Assembly: GCA_964223495.1 (NCBI GenBank)
Contig: CAXQGL010000057.1
Span: 1 to 17,182 of the forward strand
Origin: UBA8752 sp964223495
Lineage (GTDB): Bacteria; Bacteroidota; Bacteroidia; Flavobacteriales_D; Sanyastnellaceae
DNA length: 17,182 nucleotides
Direction: 5' to 3'
Positions 1 through 7,922 of this stretch are shown here, one piece after another. The notes below the pieces were generated by a model. It made no database searches. It was not told the DNA's origin and saw nothing but the letters and a program-made list of their open reading frames with translations. The position numbers and the translations under genes are program-made. Every line of letters starts with the position of its first letter. Positions within the stretch are counted from its first letter, which is position 1.

Positions 1-77
1 TTGCCGGCATCCAGGGCTTCCAGGATGGGATGCCATCCGATGATCCGGTCATCAGTGCGCTTGGGGCGTCTGTTCAT
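1..77 (-). CDS. rlmB: 23S rRNA (guanosine-2'-O-)-methyltransferase RlmB, N-terminal fragment
   Basis: The gene enters the window by its start only: 25 complete codons are visible and the rest lies beyond the left edge. The translation begins MNRRPKRTDDRIIGWHPILE and continues with ALDAG. This matches the start of the SpoU/TrmH-family substrate-binding domain, where an 'I-x-G-x-x-x-[IV]-x-E-A-L' pattern follows a short basic lead-in. RlmB methylates the ribose of G2251 in the 23S rRNA peptidyl-transferase loop. The ATG overlaps the TGA of the upstream GWxTD gene in an ATGA arrangement, so the two are almost certainly co-transcribed and translationally coupled. The catalytic SPOUT domain is not visible, so another TrmH-family paralogue cannot be fully excluded. 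Confidence 0.7.
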   Translation of the reverse strand, partial: MNRRPKRTDDRIIGWHPILEALDAG

Positions 78-1447
78 CTTCTGCGGATTTTGCCCCGTCT
101 CCAACTGGAGACCATGGCTTCCCAAGGGCTGCGGAAACCAGGGTAGCGTTCGAGTTCAAGGACATTGAAGTCATCTCCTGCCGGTCGACGGGAAAACCGG
201 AATATGAGGGCATTGATGTCTCCCTCCTCACCATAGATCCAGGTCTCGCCGTACCTGTCCCTCCGGGTGCGGTCCGGGTGTCCGAAGACCACCATCACCA
301 TGCCCCGGTCCGTGCGCCAGCCTTCCCGCAATCCGCTGAAGTGCACATTGGCCTCATGGACCCTGCCATAATAGGTGCGGATGAGGTTTCGCGCCTCTTC
401 TGCACTGCCAGAGAATTGCATCCAGAAAGTGTCCAGGGCCTTTTTCAGGTCACGGGCTTCCCGCATGGTGCGGTATTCATCACGGGTGGCGATGTAGCGC
501 GTAGCCCGGATCATTTCCTCCACATCGCGCATGACGGGGAAATGCGGACGTCGCGCCGGCAGGATGACCGCTCGGGGACGGCCATCATCCTGGGTGGACC
601 AACGGTGGATGCCGGGTTCCGCAGACCATCGGAGCAGGCCCCATCCACGCCAATTTCCCGGAGGGAGCTGCACGCCCTGCCCTTCTGCCGGCAAGGGCAC
701 CATGGACATGCCGTATTCCGGGAATTCCAGTACCGCCGGTGTTCTGTCGAGGAAGGGCGCGCTGGGGAACGTGTCCACCGGAGGGAGAAAGGAATGTGCC
801 CAGGACCTGGCGGTCTGGTCCGGTGGGATGAGCAGTCCCGCCTCGGTATCCGCGGACAGCTGCATGTCCCAGACGGGTTCACCTGTTGCGGTATTGAACG
901 GCAGCGCACGAACGGGCGCATCAGGCAGCCAGGCATCCATCAGCAATGCTCCCGAAACCTGGGCGCCGCGATGCAGGTCCATGAGGGTGTGTGAAATCCG
1001 ATATCTCCCGAGGGGCAGGGGAAAAGTGAACCGTGCCGTGAGCTCTTGGCGGTCGGGATCGGCTTCTCCCTGCCAACGGAAGTCAATCTGCGTGAATCGA
1101 TCCACCAGATTCAAAGTGTCCCCCTCGGGCAACTCGGTCGGTTGGATCACGAGGGAGAGCTTCAGTGAATAGCGGAATGGCAGATCGCGGTTCTCCCTCA
1201 AATACAGGGGTTCGTGCGATGGCAATTGGATGAACACCGTAGCGGAGTCCGAACGGTGCCGGTGCCAAGCATAGGACGGATGGTGCGGAAGGTCTTCCCA
1301 TTGATATGGACGCTGGGCATCCGTTCCCAGGGTGCTGGTGGATTGACACCCAACCAGCAGGAAGATGAACAGGACCACCGGGGCTGTCAGGAAACCGATG
1401 CGCAAACCTTGCATCAGGGATGCGGATGCAGCCGGTTCGGCCGCCAT
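74..1447 (-). CDS. GWxTD domain-containing lipoprotein
   Basis: This is a 457-residue predicted lipoprotein. It has a hydrophobic signal segment ending in the lipobox LLVGC (Cys34 with this start), then a long beta-rich region. The C-terminal part carries the signature GWRTDRG about 80 residues from the end, followed by a VFGHPD turn and ETWIYG, which is the GWxTD domain found mostly in Bacteroidota. The biochemical role of the family is unknown; a periplasmic or outer-membrane location follows from the lipobox. The start is uncertain. The frame stays open to a TTG at 1513, an ATG at 1447 has a close AGAAGG upstream, and an ATG at 1414 would give the most compact lipoprotein signal. The stop codon overlaps the rlmB start by four bases. 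Confidence 0.85.
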   Translation of the reverse strand: MAAEPAASASLMQGLRIGFLTAPVVLFIFLLVGCQSTSTLGTDAQRPYQWEDLPHHPSYAWHRHRSDSATVFIQLPSHEPLYLRENRDLPFRYSLKLSLVIQPTELPEGDTLNLVDRFTQIDFRWQGEADPDRQELTARFTFPLPLGRYRISHTLMDLHRGAQVSGALLMDAWLPDAPVRALPFNTATGEPVWDMQLSADTEAGLLIPPDQTARSWAHSFLPPVDTFPSAPFLDRTPAVLEFPEYGMSMVPLPAEGQGVQLPPGNWRGWGLLRWSAEPGIHRWSTQDDGRPRAVILPARRPHFPVMRDVEEMIRATRYIATRDEYRTMREARDLKKALDTFWMQFSGSAEEARNLIRTYYGRVHEANVHFSGLREGWRTDRGMVMVVFGHPDRTRRDRYGETWIYGEEGDINALIFRFSRRPAGDDFNVLELERYPGFRSPWEAMVSSWRRGKIRRR

Positions 1448-1581
1448 TGTCCTTCTGCCGGACCTTGGATGGAATTCAACGTCGCGCAACGCGGCAGCAA
1501 GTTGGGAAGACAAAACGTAACCCTGACGGATTTCGCACCGTATGGCTTTCCGTGTACTTCACGAACCCACATCCATCCATC

Positions 1582-1731
1582 ATGAAGCACTTCAAATTCG
1601 GGGCCATCGCCCTTCTCTTCAGCATCGGGTTGAGCAGCTGCACGCTGTCCTACCAGTATTGTGACGCCTACAATGGTGTCGATTTCGAAAACAGCCGCCC
1701 CCAGGCGGTGGAATGTCCTACCGTGGAGTGA
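1582..1731 (+). CDS. Small hypothetical lipoprotein (49 aa)
   Basis: This short open frame starts at ATG and has a textbook lipoprotein signal: a basic start (MKHFKFG), a hydrophobic core (AIALLFSIG) and a lipobox LSSC with the acylated Cys at residue 20. The predicted mature peptide is only 30 residues and has two further cysteines (27 and 45) that could form a disulfide in the periplasm. I do not recognise a family. It stands alone, divergent from the GWxTD gene on its left and convergent with the OsmC gene on its right, with 18 bases between stop codons and no clear terminator. The signal sequence argues that it is real, but short lipoprotein-like frames can arise by chance. Confidence 0.6.
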   Translation: MKHFKFGAIALLFSIGLSSCTLSYQYCDAYNGVDFENSRPQAVECPTVE

Positions 1732-1749
1732 TCCATGGCATCCCGCCGT

Positions 1750-2154
1750 TCAGGTGAAGGAGATGTCCACCACCTGATCGAGATCGGGATTCAGGGACAG
1801 GGCAACGGGACAGGCGAGGGCCTCCTCCCGCAGCCAGTTCCTGTCTTCCTCCGTACCGCCTGTCAATCTCACGGTGAGCTCGACCGAGACGCGTCCAATG
1901 CGTCTGGGGTTCGGGCTCATCTTCTTTTCGGCAATCGCTTCCATTCCGTGGATTTCCAGCCCGCGTTCGGCGGCCCGCAGACCGAGGATGGTCATCATGC
2001 AGCTCGCCAATCCGACCGCAACAAGGTCTGTGGGCGAGTAGGCCTCTCCGAGACCGCCGTTGTCGGTCGGGGCATCGGTCAGGAGAATTTGTCCATTCCC
2101 CTTGTGAACCGAGCGCGTTCTGAGGGGTTCAGGATAGGTAAGGTCATACTTCAT
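1750..2154 (-). CDS. OsmC family protein
   Basis: This 134-residue protein has the usual length and layout of the OsmC/Ohr superfamily, which are cytoplasmic thiol peroxidases acting on organic hydroperoxides. The peroxidatic cysteine sits in SPTDLVAVGLASCMM (Cys52), on the central helix. The second cysteine lies in the CPV motif at residue 115. The strand motif ILLTDAPTDNGG near residues 23-34 is typical of the YhfA/OsmC-like branch rather than of classical Ohr, so the true substrate is open. The ATG lies only 24 bases from the divergent start of the outer-membrane protein gene, so its promoter must lie within or across that gene's 5' end. Confidence 0.88.
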   Translation of the reverse strand: MKYDLTYPEPLRTRSVHKGNGQILLTDAPTDNGGLGEAYSPTDLVAVGLASCMMTILGLRAAERGLEIHGMEAIAEKKMSPNPRRIGRVSVELTVRLTGGTEEDRNWLREEALACPVALSLNPDLDQVVDISFT

Positions 2155-2178
2155 CGTGCGCTAATTTCGTGTAGGGTC

Positions 2179-2985
2179 ATGATCATCCGCAGATTACCCA
2201 TTCGGCTTTCGACGGCCGCACTTCGGTGCGTCCTGGGTGCGGTGTGGCTCTGCCTTTCATCCATCGGTCTCCAGGCTCAGGGCACGGATGTGGCTCCGGA
2301 AGGAGAGGATGGCCCCAAAACCGTCTTCACACATCGGTTCGAGGCAGGCCTTTCCCTGCATACCCGGGGCATGGGCGGCATCCTGCAAAGGGGCAAATAC
2401 CGTGGGGTCGGCAAGGTCAATACCTGGACCCTAGAGATGTTCAGCATGAAACATGCCAAGGAGGTGCGCAGTTTCAACCCCGTCTACGAGCAGGCGCGCA
2501 GCTATGTCTACGGCAAGGTCAATGCCCTCTACATGCTGAGACTGGGCTGGGGGAAGCGCACCGTGGCCACGCCCAAACTGCGCAACGGAGGCGTATCGGT
2601 CGGATGGCATTATTCCGTGGGAGGCGTGGTCGGATTCACCAAGCCGGTCTATCTCGAAATCGGATATCCCAACATCCCGTACACCTACCTGCTGACGGAA
2701 CGCTACAACCCCGATGAGCACGGAACGGACGACATCTATGGCCGTGCGGGAGCCTTGAACGGCATACTCGAGTTGACCCCCCATCCCGGGGCGTTCTTCA
2801 AGGCTGCTGCTGACTTTGAATATGGGGGGCGTCGGGAGGACCTGCGGATGCTGTCGGTGGGGGCGCAGCTGGATGTTTTCCCGTCGAGGATCATCATCAT
2901 GGCGCAGGAGTTCAATCAAAACGAGCGGTTTTACTTCACGCTCTTTGCCAACTGGACCTTCGGACGACAGAAATTCAAGACATGA
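2179..2985 (+). CDS. Conserved outer-membrane beta-barrel-like protein of unknown function
   Basis: The protein has 268 residues with an N-terminal signal peptide: Arg-rich start, hydrophobic stretch around 12-30, probable cleavage at LQA/QG near residue 33. The mature part is rich in alternating aromatic and polar strands, for example RSYVYGKVNALYMLRLGWG, YLEIGYPNIPYTYLL and RFYFTLFANWTFG. This suggests a small outer-membrane barrel. The sequence resembles a hypothetical family I associate with Bacteroidota genomes, but no function is known to me. The ATG at 2179 is chosen because only it yields the signal peptide; an upstream extension of the frame would overlap the divergent OsmC gene. Its TGA overlaps the lipA ATG by four bases (ATGA), implying translational coupling. 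Confidence 0.75.
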   Translation: MIIRRLPIRLSTAALRCVLGAVWLCLSSIGLQAQGTDVAPEGEDGPKTVFTHRFEAGLSLHTRGMGGILQRGKYRGVGKVNTWTLEMFSMKHAKEVRSFNPVYEQARSYVYGKVNALYMLRLGWGKRTVATPKLRNGGVSVGWHYSVGGVVGFTKPVYLEIGYPNIPYTYLLTERYNPDEHGTDDIYGRAGALNGILELTPHPGAFFKAAADFEYGGRREDLRMLSVGAQLDVFPSRIIIMAQEFNQNERFYFTLFANWTFGRQKFKT

Positions 2986-3869
2986 CGCAGGCAACGCCTC
3001 CATCTACAGGTCCCGAGGGTCAGCCCAAGCGTGCGACCAAGCCTCCTTGGCTCAAGGTCAAACTGCCCACGGGAGAAGCCTACCGCAAAGTGCGCGGTCT
3101 GGTGAGTGAACACAAGCTGCACACCATCTGCGAGAGCGGCAACTGCCCGAACATGGGTGAATGCTGGGGAGAGGGTACGGCCACCTTCATGATCCTCGGC
3201 AACGTGTGCACCCGCTCATGTGGTTTCTGCAACGTCTCGACGGGTCGGCCGGATGATGTGGATCCCTTCGAGCCTGGTCGCGTGGCCAACAGCGTGAAGC
3301 TCATGGGGGTCAAGCACGCCGTGATCACCTCAGTGGACCGCGATGACCTCGCTGACGGCGGGGCCGGGATCTGGGCCCAGACCGTAAGGGCGATTCGGCA
3401 ACAGAGCCCGGGGACAACCCTGGAGACCCTGATACCCGATTTCGCAGGCAAATGGGAAAACCTGCAGCAGGTGATCAACGTGGCACCTGAAGTGGTGTCC
3501 CACAATCTGGAGACTGTGCGCCGGCTGACGAAGCAAGTGCGCATTCAGGCCAAATACGACCGCAGCCTGGAAGTGCTGATGCGATTGCGGAAGGCAGGGA
3601 TCCGCACCAAGAGCGGTGTGATGCTCGGATTGGGCGAGAGCGTGCAGGAAGTCCGCGAGACCATGGAGGACCTGCGATCGGTGGATTGCCAGGTGCTCAC
3701 GCTGGGCCAATATCTGCAGCCGACGCCGAAGCATCTTCCGGTGGCTGAATTCGTGCATCCCGATGTCTTCGCAATGTTGCGGGAGGAAGGACTGGCCATG
3801 GGGTTCATGTATGTCGAAAGCGGCCCACTCGTGCGTTCGAGCTATCACGCCGAGAAGCACGTCATCTGA
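2982..3869 (+). CDS. lipA: Lipoyl synthase
   Basis: LipA is a radical-SAM enzyme that inserts two sulfur atoms at C6 and C8 of protein-bound octanoyl groups, making the lipoyl cofactor of 2-oxoacid dehydrogenases and the glycine cleavage system. At 295 residues the length is normal. The auxiliary 4Fe-4S cluster ligands are Cys50, Cys55 and Cys61 (CESGNCPNMGEC). The radical-SAM CX3CX2C motif is Cys76, Cys80 and Cys83 (CTRSCGFC). The C-terminal RSSY motif, whose serine ligates the auxiliary cluster, is present at 285-288. All key residues are intact. The gene is coupled by a 4-base overlap to the upstream barrel-protein gene. The 120 bases that follow hold only a weak hairpin, so read-through into the next gene is possible. 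Confidence 0.97.
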   Translation: MTQATPPSTGPEGQPKRATKPPWLKVKLPTGEAYRKVRGLVSEHKLHTICESGNCPNMGECWGEGTATFMILGNVCTRSCGFCNVSTGRPDDVDPFEPGRVANSVKLMGVKHAVITSVDRDDLADGGAGIWAQTVRAIRQQSPGTTLETLIPDFAGKWENLQQVINVAPEVVSHNLETVRRLTKQVRIQAKYDRSLEVLMRLRKAGIRTKSGVMLGLGESVQEVRETMEDLRSVDCQVLTLGQYLQPTPKHLPVAEFVHPDVFAMLREEGLAMGFMYVESGPLVRSSYHAEKHVI

Positions 3870-3900
3870 GGGCGCCACAGGCGATTTCATGCCCTTTGCT

Positions 3901-3916
3901 CGGGCGCAGACGCCCG
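3901..3916 (+). other. GC hairpin in the lipA downstream spacer
   Basis: A perfect 6-bp stem, CGGGCG/CGCCCG, with a CAGA loop lies 31 bases after the lipA stop. No T-tract follows it, so it is not a standard intrinsic terminator. It may slow or partly stop transcription, or protect the lipA mRNA 3' end. The remaining bases up to the next start at 3990 show no clear consensus promoter. Confidence 0.3.
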
Positions 3917-3989
3917 GTCGTCGAACCCATGCGGCCCAGCTGGTGTTCATGCACTAAATTCCGCCTTCCTACGAGGCAACCAAACCACA

Positions 3990-6900
3990 ATGAAGAATAC
4001 CGTCTTCCTGTCCGCCATCGCCTGCAGCCTGTGCGCGTTGGCATTCCTCAAGAACAATACTGCCGTCCGGGCCGATTACGCCCCCCGTGCAGCCGAAGTG
4101 ACGGCCGCCACGGCGGATGCCACCGGCATGGAGCAGGTGCTGCTGGCCCTGCGCGCCGACATCGAGACCGGCGAGATGAACCACGAAGGCCTCCGCCAAC
4201 TCGGAGAGCGGACCCGGCAAATCGCCGCCGTGCAGTCTGCCAACCGCAGCTCGGCGGGCCACTATTGGAATGCCATGGGCCCCGACAACGTGGGTGGCCG
4301 CACACGCTGCATCCTCGCTGTCAATGAGCTTCACCTTTTCACGGGAGGTGTCAGCGGGGGACTGTGGCGTTCATGGAACAAAGGAGACAATTGGGAGCGC
4401 GTGTCGAGTTTCCCGGCCGCCATGGTGGGCTCGATCGCCATGGCAGGCAACGGCGACCTCTACGTGGGAACCGGCACCCAGTTTGATGGCGTGAGTGGTG
4501 TGGGTGGTTCTGGTTTCCGGGGCGACGGCATTTACCGCTCGACGGACATGGGTGCGTCATGGACCCGGGTTGACGGCACGGATCCCGGCCTGTTCAATGG
4601 AGGCGATTGGAGCGCCACCGATGCGCTCGTGGCCGACCCCAATGTCGCGTCCCGCGTCTGGTACGGTGGAATTCAGGGTGTAGGCTACATCGAGAATGGA
4701 GTAGTGACCGAAAACGTGCTCGACGGCATCACCGGAACCGTGGCCATACAGGACATCGAAATCGCGGAGGATGGCAGCTACATGCTGCTCAGCGGTTCGA
4801 ATGGCCGTGTATACCGCAGTGCGGACTTCACTTCCGTCACCACGGTCTCCGGAAGCCCGAACGATCCGGTGATCCAACAGGGTTTCGGCCGCTGCCGAGT
4901 GGCCATCAGCCCGGATGACGCACAACAGGCCTATGCGCTGCTGGCCACTTCCGGCAGCCAGTTCGGCGGCGTCTACCACAGCGGGGATGGCGGCATCACC
5001 TGGGATGAAATCTGGCCTGCGGGCGTCGAAGGCTATGACATCTGCCCGACGAACAACCAAGCGCGCTATGACCTCGCACTCGGTGTGAAGAAGGGCGATC
5101 CAGGACAGGCCTACGTTGGTGGACAGGCGCTTTGGCGCTGTGGCCCATCCTATCAGGCCGAGCAGGCTGCTTCGATGGGAGGTGGCGCAGCCAGTCCCTT
5201 TTACGTCCACGCCGACGTTCATGAAATCATTTTCACCCCGGGTGGCAACATGTTCATCGCAGGTGATGGCGGCATTTTCCGAAGTGAGGACGGAGGCAAC
5301 ACCTACACGGCCTGCAACCGCGGACTCCAGCTGACCCAGTTCTACGGCATCGCATATGGTCCGACCAGTGAGGCGATGGGCGGGTCCCAGGACAACGGTA
5401 CATCACTGATTCCGGGCAACGGCTCATTCTTCAATGACCTCGATGCTGCGGATGTCTTCGGAGGCGACGGTTTCGACTGCGCCATGTCCCAGGCCACCGG
5501 TCTTCAGGAAGGCATCCCCTTCTTCGCCACTTCCCAGAACGGCAACCTCGGCCGCGGATTCTACGTTACGGGCGCCCCCTTCACGCAGGCGGGTTCCTTC
5601 TATGACAACTGCCTCGTCGACCTGTTGGACGACGATGGGGATCTCGGTGGATTCTACACCTGCATGAACCTCTACGAGGATTTCTACGACGAGAACAGCG
5701 GCATGACCGTTCCGCTCGTCAATCCCTTCGACCAGACCATCAATGACAGCACCTTCACGATGGAGACGGCCAATCTGAACCGTGCCTTCGAATACACGCT
5801 GGAGGAGCCCCTCCGTTACTGGGACGTCCTGATCCGTCCGGAAATCGTGTCGGAGACCGGTCCTGTGGAGAACACGGAATACCCCTGGTTGGACAACCAG
5901 GACCTCACCGTGATCTACGACTGTGACGATGTCGAAGTCATCGAGGACGGAGATACGTCCATCGTGACCATCTGTGATACGACATGGACATACGCGGCCG
6001 ATACCCTGTACGATGTTCACGAGGTGCGAGAGGTACAGGACCCCTACGTAACCATGACTGTGATTGGTTTCAATGGAGGAAATGGCGTTTGGATGACGCG
6101 CAACGGTCTCAACTTCAATGCGCAGCCACGCTGGTTCTTCCTCGGCAATGCGCCTGCGGGCTCCGGCACCAAGTCCATTGAGTTCGCGGTGGGTGATCAC
6201 CCTGAGGCCGGCAACCACATCTTTGTTTCGGGATGGGATTCCAAGCTCTACCGCTTCAGTGGCCTGAACAACGTCTGGGACCACGATGGCACTTGTGATG
6301 TGCCCGACGGGGTGACCCGCACGCAGATCATGGCCACGGGGGCCGTAGTGACCGGCGTTGCGGTGGATCCAAATGATCCCAACCACGTGGTGGCCACGGT
6401 GGGCGGATACGGAAGCGTTTCCGGAGGAAAGGTGCAGGAGACCTTCAACGCGCTTGACGAAAGCCCCGATTGGAACAGCATCTGGTTTGCGAGCAACAAT
6501 GACCTGAGCAAGATGCCGGTTTACGATGCCATCATCGATCAGGGAGACCCCACGGGCAACACCATTCTCGTAGGTACGGAGCACGGAATCTGGCAGACCA
6601 TCGATGGCGGTGAGAACTGGACGGTCGAGAACCTCGGCATGGTGTCCACGGCCGATGGCGTGGCGAGCCCGGTATTCTCCATGGAACAGCAATGGCACAT
6701 GCCGATGGAATGGTCTGAAGTGACCAACAACGGTGCCATCTACGCCGGCACCCATGGACGTGGCATTTTCCGAAGCGACACCTACCTCGGCACCGATGAC
6801 ACGCCATTCGCGGAGGCCGTGTCCCAGCGCAACCTGCTGGTCTTCCCGAATCCTGCGGAAGGCGAGGCCGTCACGGTCAGGCTGGGCGAGGGATGGTCCC

Positions 6901-7073
6901 AACCCACCTTGCGCCTGTACGACATGAATGGCCGTCCGGTGAGGACAGTATCGCCCCAACGCACGGTTGGAGGCCAGGTGGAAGTGTCCGTGGGCGATCT
7001 CGCTCCGGGGCTCTACATCATCACAGCTGAGGAAGGCCAGCACATCGAGAGTGCCCGCGTGATCGTCCGTTGA
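3990..7073 (+). CDS. Secreted Asp-box beta-propeller protein with type IX secretion sorting domain
   Basis: This 1027-residue secreted protein begins with a signal-like hydrophobic segment (residues 5-20). An N-terminal GPDNVGGRTR motif (97-106) is typical of VPS10/BNR-repeat propeller proteins of Bacteroidota. At least five Asp-box-like repeats follow: SWNKGDNW (~128), STDMGASW (~184), SGDGGITW (~331), SEDGGNTY (~432) and TIDGGENW (~870). The last ~80 residues carry a Por/type A sorting domain, with VFPNPA, LYDMNGR and LAPGLYII ending in RVIVR, so the protein is probably exported by the type IX system and attached to or released from the surface. Residues ~545-690, between the fourth and fifth repeats, form an acidic, Cys-containing insert. 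No catalytic sialidase arginine triad or protease site is evident, so binding or an unknown hydrolytic role are both possible. Confidence 0.9.
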   Translation: MKNTVFLSAIACSLCALAFLKNNTAVRADYAPRAAEVTAATADATGMEQVLLALRADIETGEMNHEGLRQLGERTRQIAAVQSANRSSAGHYWNAMGPDNVGGRTRCILAVNELHLFTGGVSGGLWRSWNKGDNWERVSSFPAAMVGSIAMAGNGDLYVGTGTQFDGVSGVGGSGFRGDGIYRSTDMGASWTRVDGTDPGLFNGGDWSATDALVADPNVASRVWYGGIQGVGYIENGVVTENVLDGITGTVAIQDIEIAEDGSYMLLSGSNGRVYRSADFTSVTTVSGSPNDPVIQQGFGRCRVAISPDDAQQAYALLATSGSQFGGVYHSGDGGITWDEIWPAGVEGYDICPTNNQARYDLALGVKKGDPGQAYVGGQALWRCGPSYQAEQAASMGGGAASPFYVHADVHEIIFTPGGNMFIAGDGGIFRSEDGGNTYTACNRGLQLTQFYGIAYGPTSEAMGGSQDNGTSLIPGNGSFFNDLDAADVFGGDGFDCAMSQATGLQEGIPFFATSQNGNLGRGFYVTGAPFTQAGSFYDNCLVDLLDDDGDLGGFYTCMNLYEDFYDENSGMTVPLVNPFDQTINDSTFTMETANLNRAFEYTLEEPLRYWDVLIRPEIVSETGPVENTEYPWLDNQDLTVIYDCDDVEVIEDGDTSIVTICDTTWTYAADTLYDVHEVREVQDPYVTMTVIGFNGGNGVWMTRNGLNFNAQPRWFFLGNAPAGSGTKSIEFAVGDHPEAGNHIFVSGWDSKLYRFSGLNNVWDHDGTCDVPDGVTRTQIMATGAVVTGVAVDPNDPNHVVATVGGYGSVSGGKVQETFNALDESPDWNSIWFASNNDLSKMPVYDAIIDQGDPTGNTILVGTEHGIWQTIDGGENWTVENLGMVSTADGVASPVFSMEQQWHMPMEWSEVTNNGAIYAGTHGRGIFRSDTYLGTDDTPFAEAVSQRNLLVFPNPAEGEAVTVRLGEGWSQPTLRLYDMNGRPVRTVSPQRTVGGQVEVSVGDLAPGLYIITAEEGQHIESARVIVR

Positions 7074-7097
7074 TCCTTCCGTTTTGAAATCCTTCGG

Positions 7098-7136
7098 CAC
7101 CGCCGCGGTCCTTCGGGATGGCGGCGGTGTTGTTTT
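7098..7136 (+). terminator. Intrinsic terminator after the propeller gene
   Basis: A perfect 9-bp stem, CACCGCCGC/GCGGCGGTG, encloses a second short stem (GTCC/GGAT) capped by a TTCG tetraloop, and the T-rich tract TTGTTTT follows. It lies 25 bases past the stop at 7073. The T-tract is only on the plus side, so it ends plus-strand transcription. The convergent lpxH stop at 7146 lies just beyond it, and on that strand it lacks a T-tract. Confidence 0.85.
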
Positions 7137-7145
7137 GCGACCCTT

Positions 7146-7898
7146 TCAGCGCCAATGCAGCAGCCGGGCCCCGTCATCGTCCACGGTCACATAGGTCCGG
7201 TGATGGAGCCAATCCCCCGTATTGAGATACCGCGCCTTCCGGGTTCCATCATGGCTCGTGACCTCAAGGTCCAATGGCAGGTGCCGGTGGCCGAAGATGA
7301 AGCCATCAAATGCCTCCTGGTCCAGCACCTGGCGGCAGTGGTGATGCAGCCATTCACCGTCCGGACCATCATATTGGGCCGCGGCTTCGGCACCTGAGGC
7401 GCGGCTGTTCCGGCTCAGCCGGGACCCAAGCGCGAAAGCCGCATTCGGGTGAAGGCGGGCAAAGGCCCATCGGGCCATTGGATTTCGAAAAAGCTTCTTG
7501 AGCACCTTGTACCTGCGGTCACCCGGCCCAAGACCATCCCCATGGCCGACGAGATAGCGTTGCCCGGCCACGGTGACATCAACCGGGTCGGCATGTACAT
7601 GGACCCCGAGTTCGTCGGCGAGATAGCCCCGCGTCCACATGTCGTGGTTGCCGAGGTGCCAATGGACTTCGAGTCCTCCATCCACAAGATCCGCAATCCT
7701 GCCCAGCAGCCGCACGGAGCCTTTCGGCACCACATGGCGCCATTCGAACCAGAAGTCAATCAGGTCTCCGACGAGATGCAGGCCCTCACCCTGACTGCCC
7801 ACGGCGTCGAGCCAGCCCAGAAAGGCGCGTTCGCGCTCGCGGGAGGCGCTGGCGTCCGGGGCGCCGAGGTGCAGGTCCGATGCGAAATGGAGGGCCAA
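7146..7898 (-). CDS. lpxH: UDP-2,3-diacylglucosamine diphosphatase (LpxH-like)
   Basis: This 250-residue calcineurin-like phosphoesterase carries all metal-binding blocks of the family in order: SDLHLG (Asp8, His10), GDLIDFW (Asp45), GNHDMW (Asn84, His85), GHGDGLGPGD (118-127) and FGHRHLPLD (202-210). LpxH hydrolyses UDP-2,3-diacylglucosamine to lipid X and UMP in lipid A synthesis at the inner membrane. The start is TTG: it follows an in-frame stop by eight codons and no ATG or GTG lies between, and it sits directly before the conserved first strand. It is the third gene of an operon with lpxK and the thioredoxin lipoprotein, 24 bases after the latter. The presence of lpxK in the operon supports this role over a generic phosphatase. 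Confidence 0.88.
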   Translation of the reverse strand: MALHFASDLHLGAPDASASRERERAFLGWLDAVGSQGEGLHLVGDLIDFWFEWRHVVPKGSVRLLGRIADLVDGGLEVHWHLGNHDMWTRGYLADELGVHVHADPVDVTVAGQRYLVGHGDGLGPGDRRYKVLKKLFRNPMARWAFARLHPNAAFALGSRLSRNSRASGAEAAAQYDGPDGEWLHHHCRQVLDQEAFDGFIFGHRHLPLDLEVTSHDGTRKARYLNTGDWLHHRTYVTVDDDGARLLHWR

Positions 7899-7922
7899 GG
7901 TGGGGGGCTCTGGTGTGGAGAA

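Noticed and set aside
3870..3989. Spacer between lipA and the propeller gene, considered as a small gene or riboswitch
   Set aside because: Only one 6-bp hairpin without a T-tract is present, with no aptamer-like architecture and no short frame with a signal or motif.
5424..7100. A 558-codon open frame on the minus strand opposite the secreted propeller gene
   Set aside because: It is an antisense shadow of a GC-rich gene: the product is rich in His, Val, Arg and Gly without any domain, and the plus-strand frame has clear Asp-boxes and a sorting domain.
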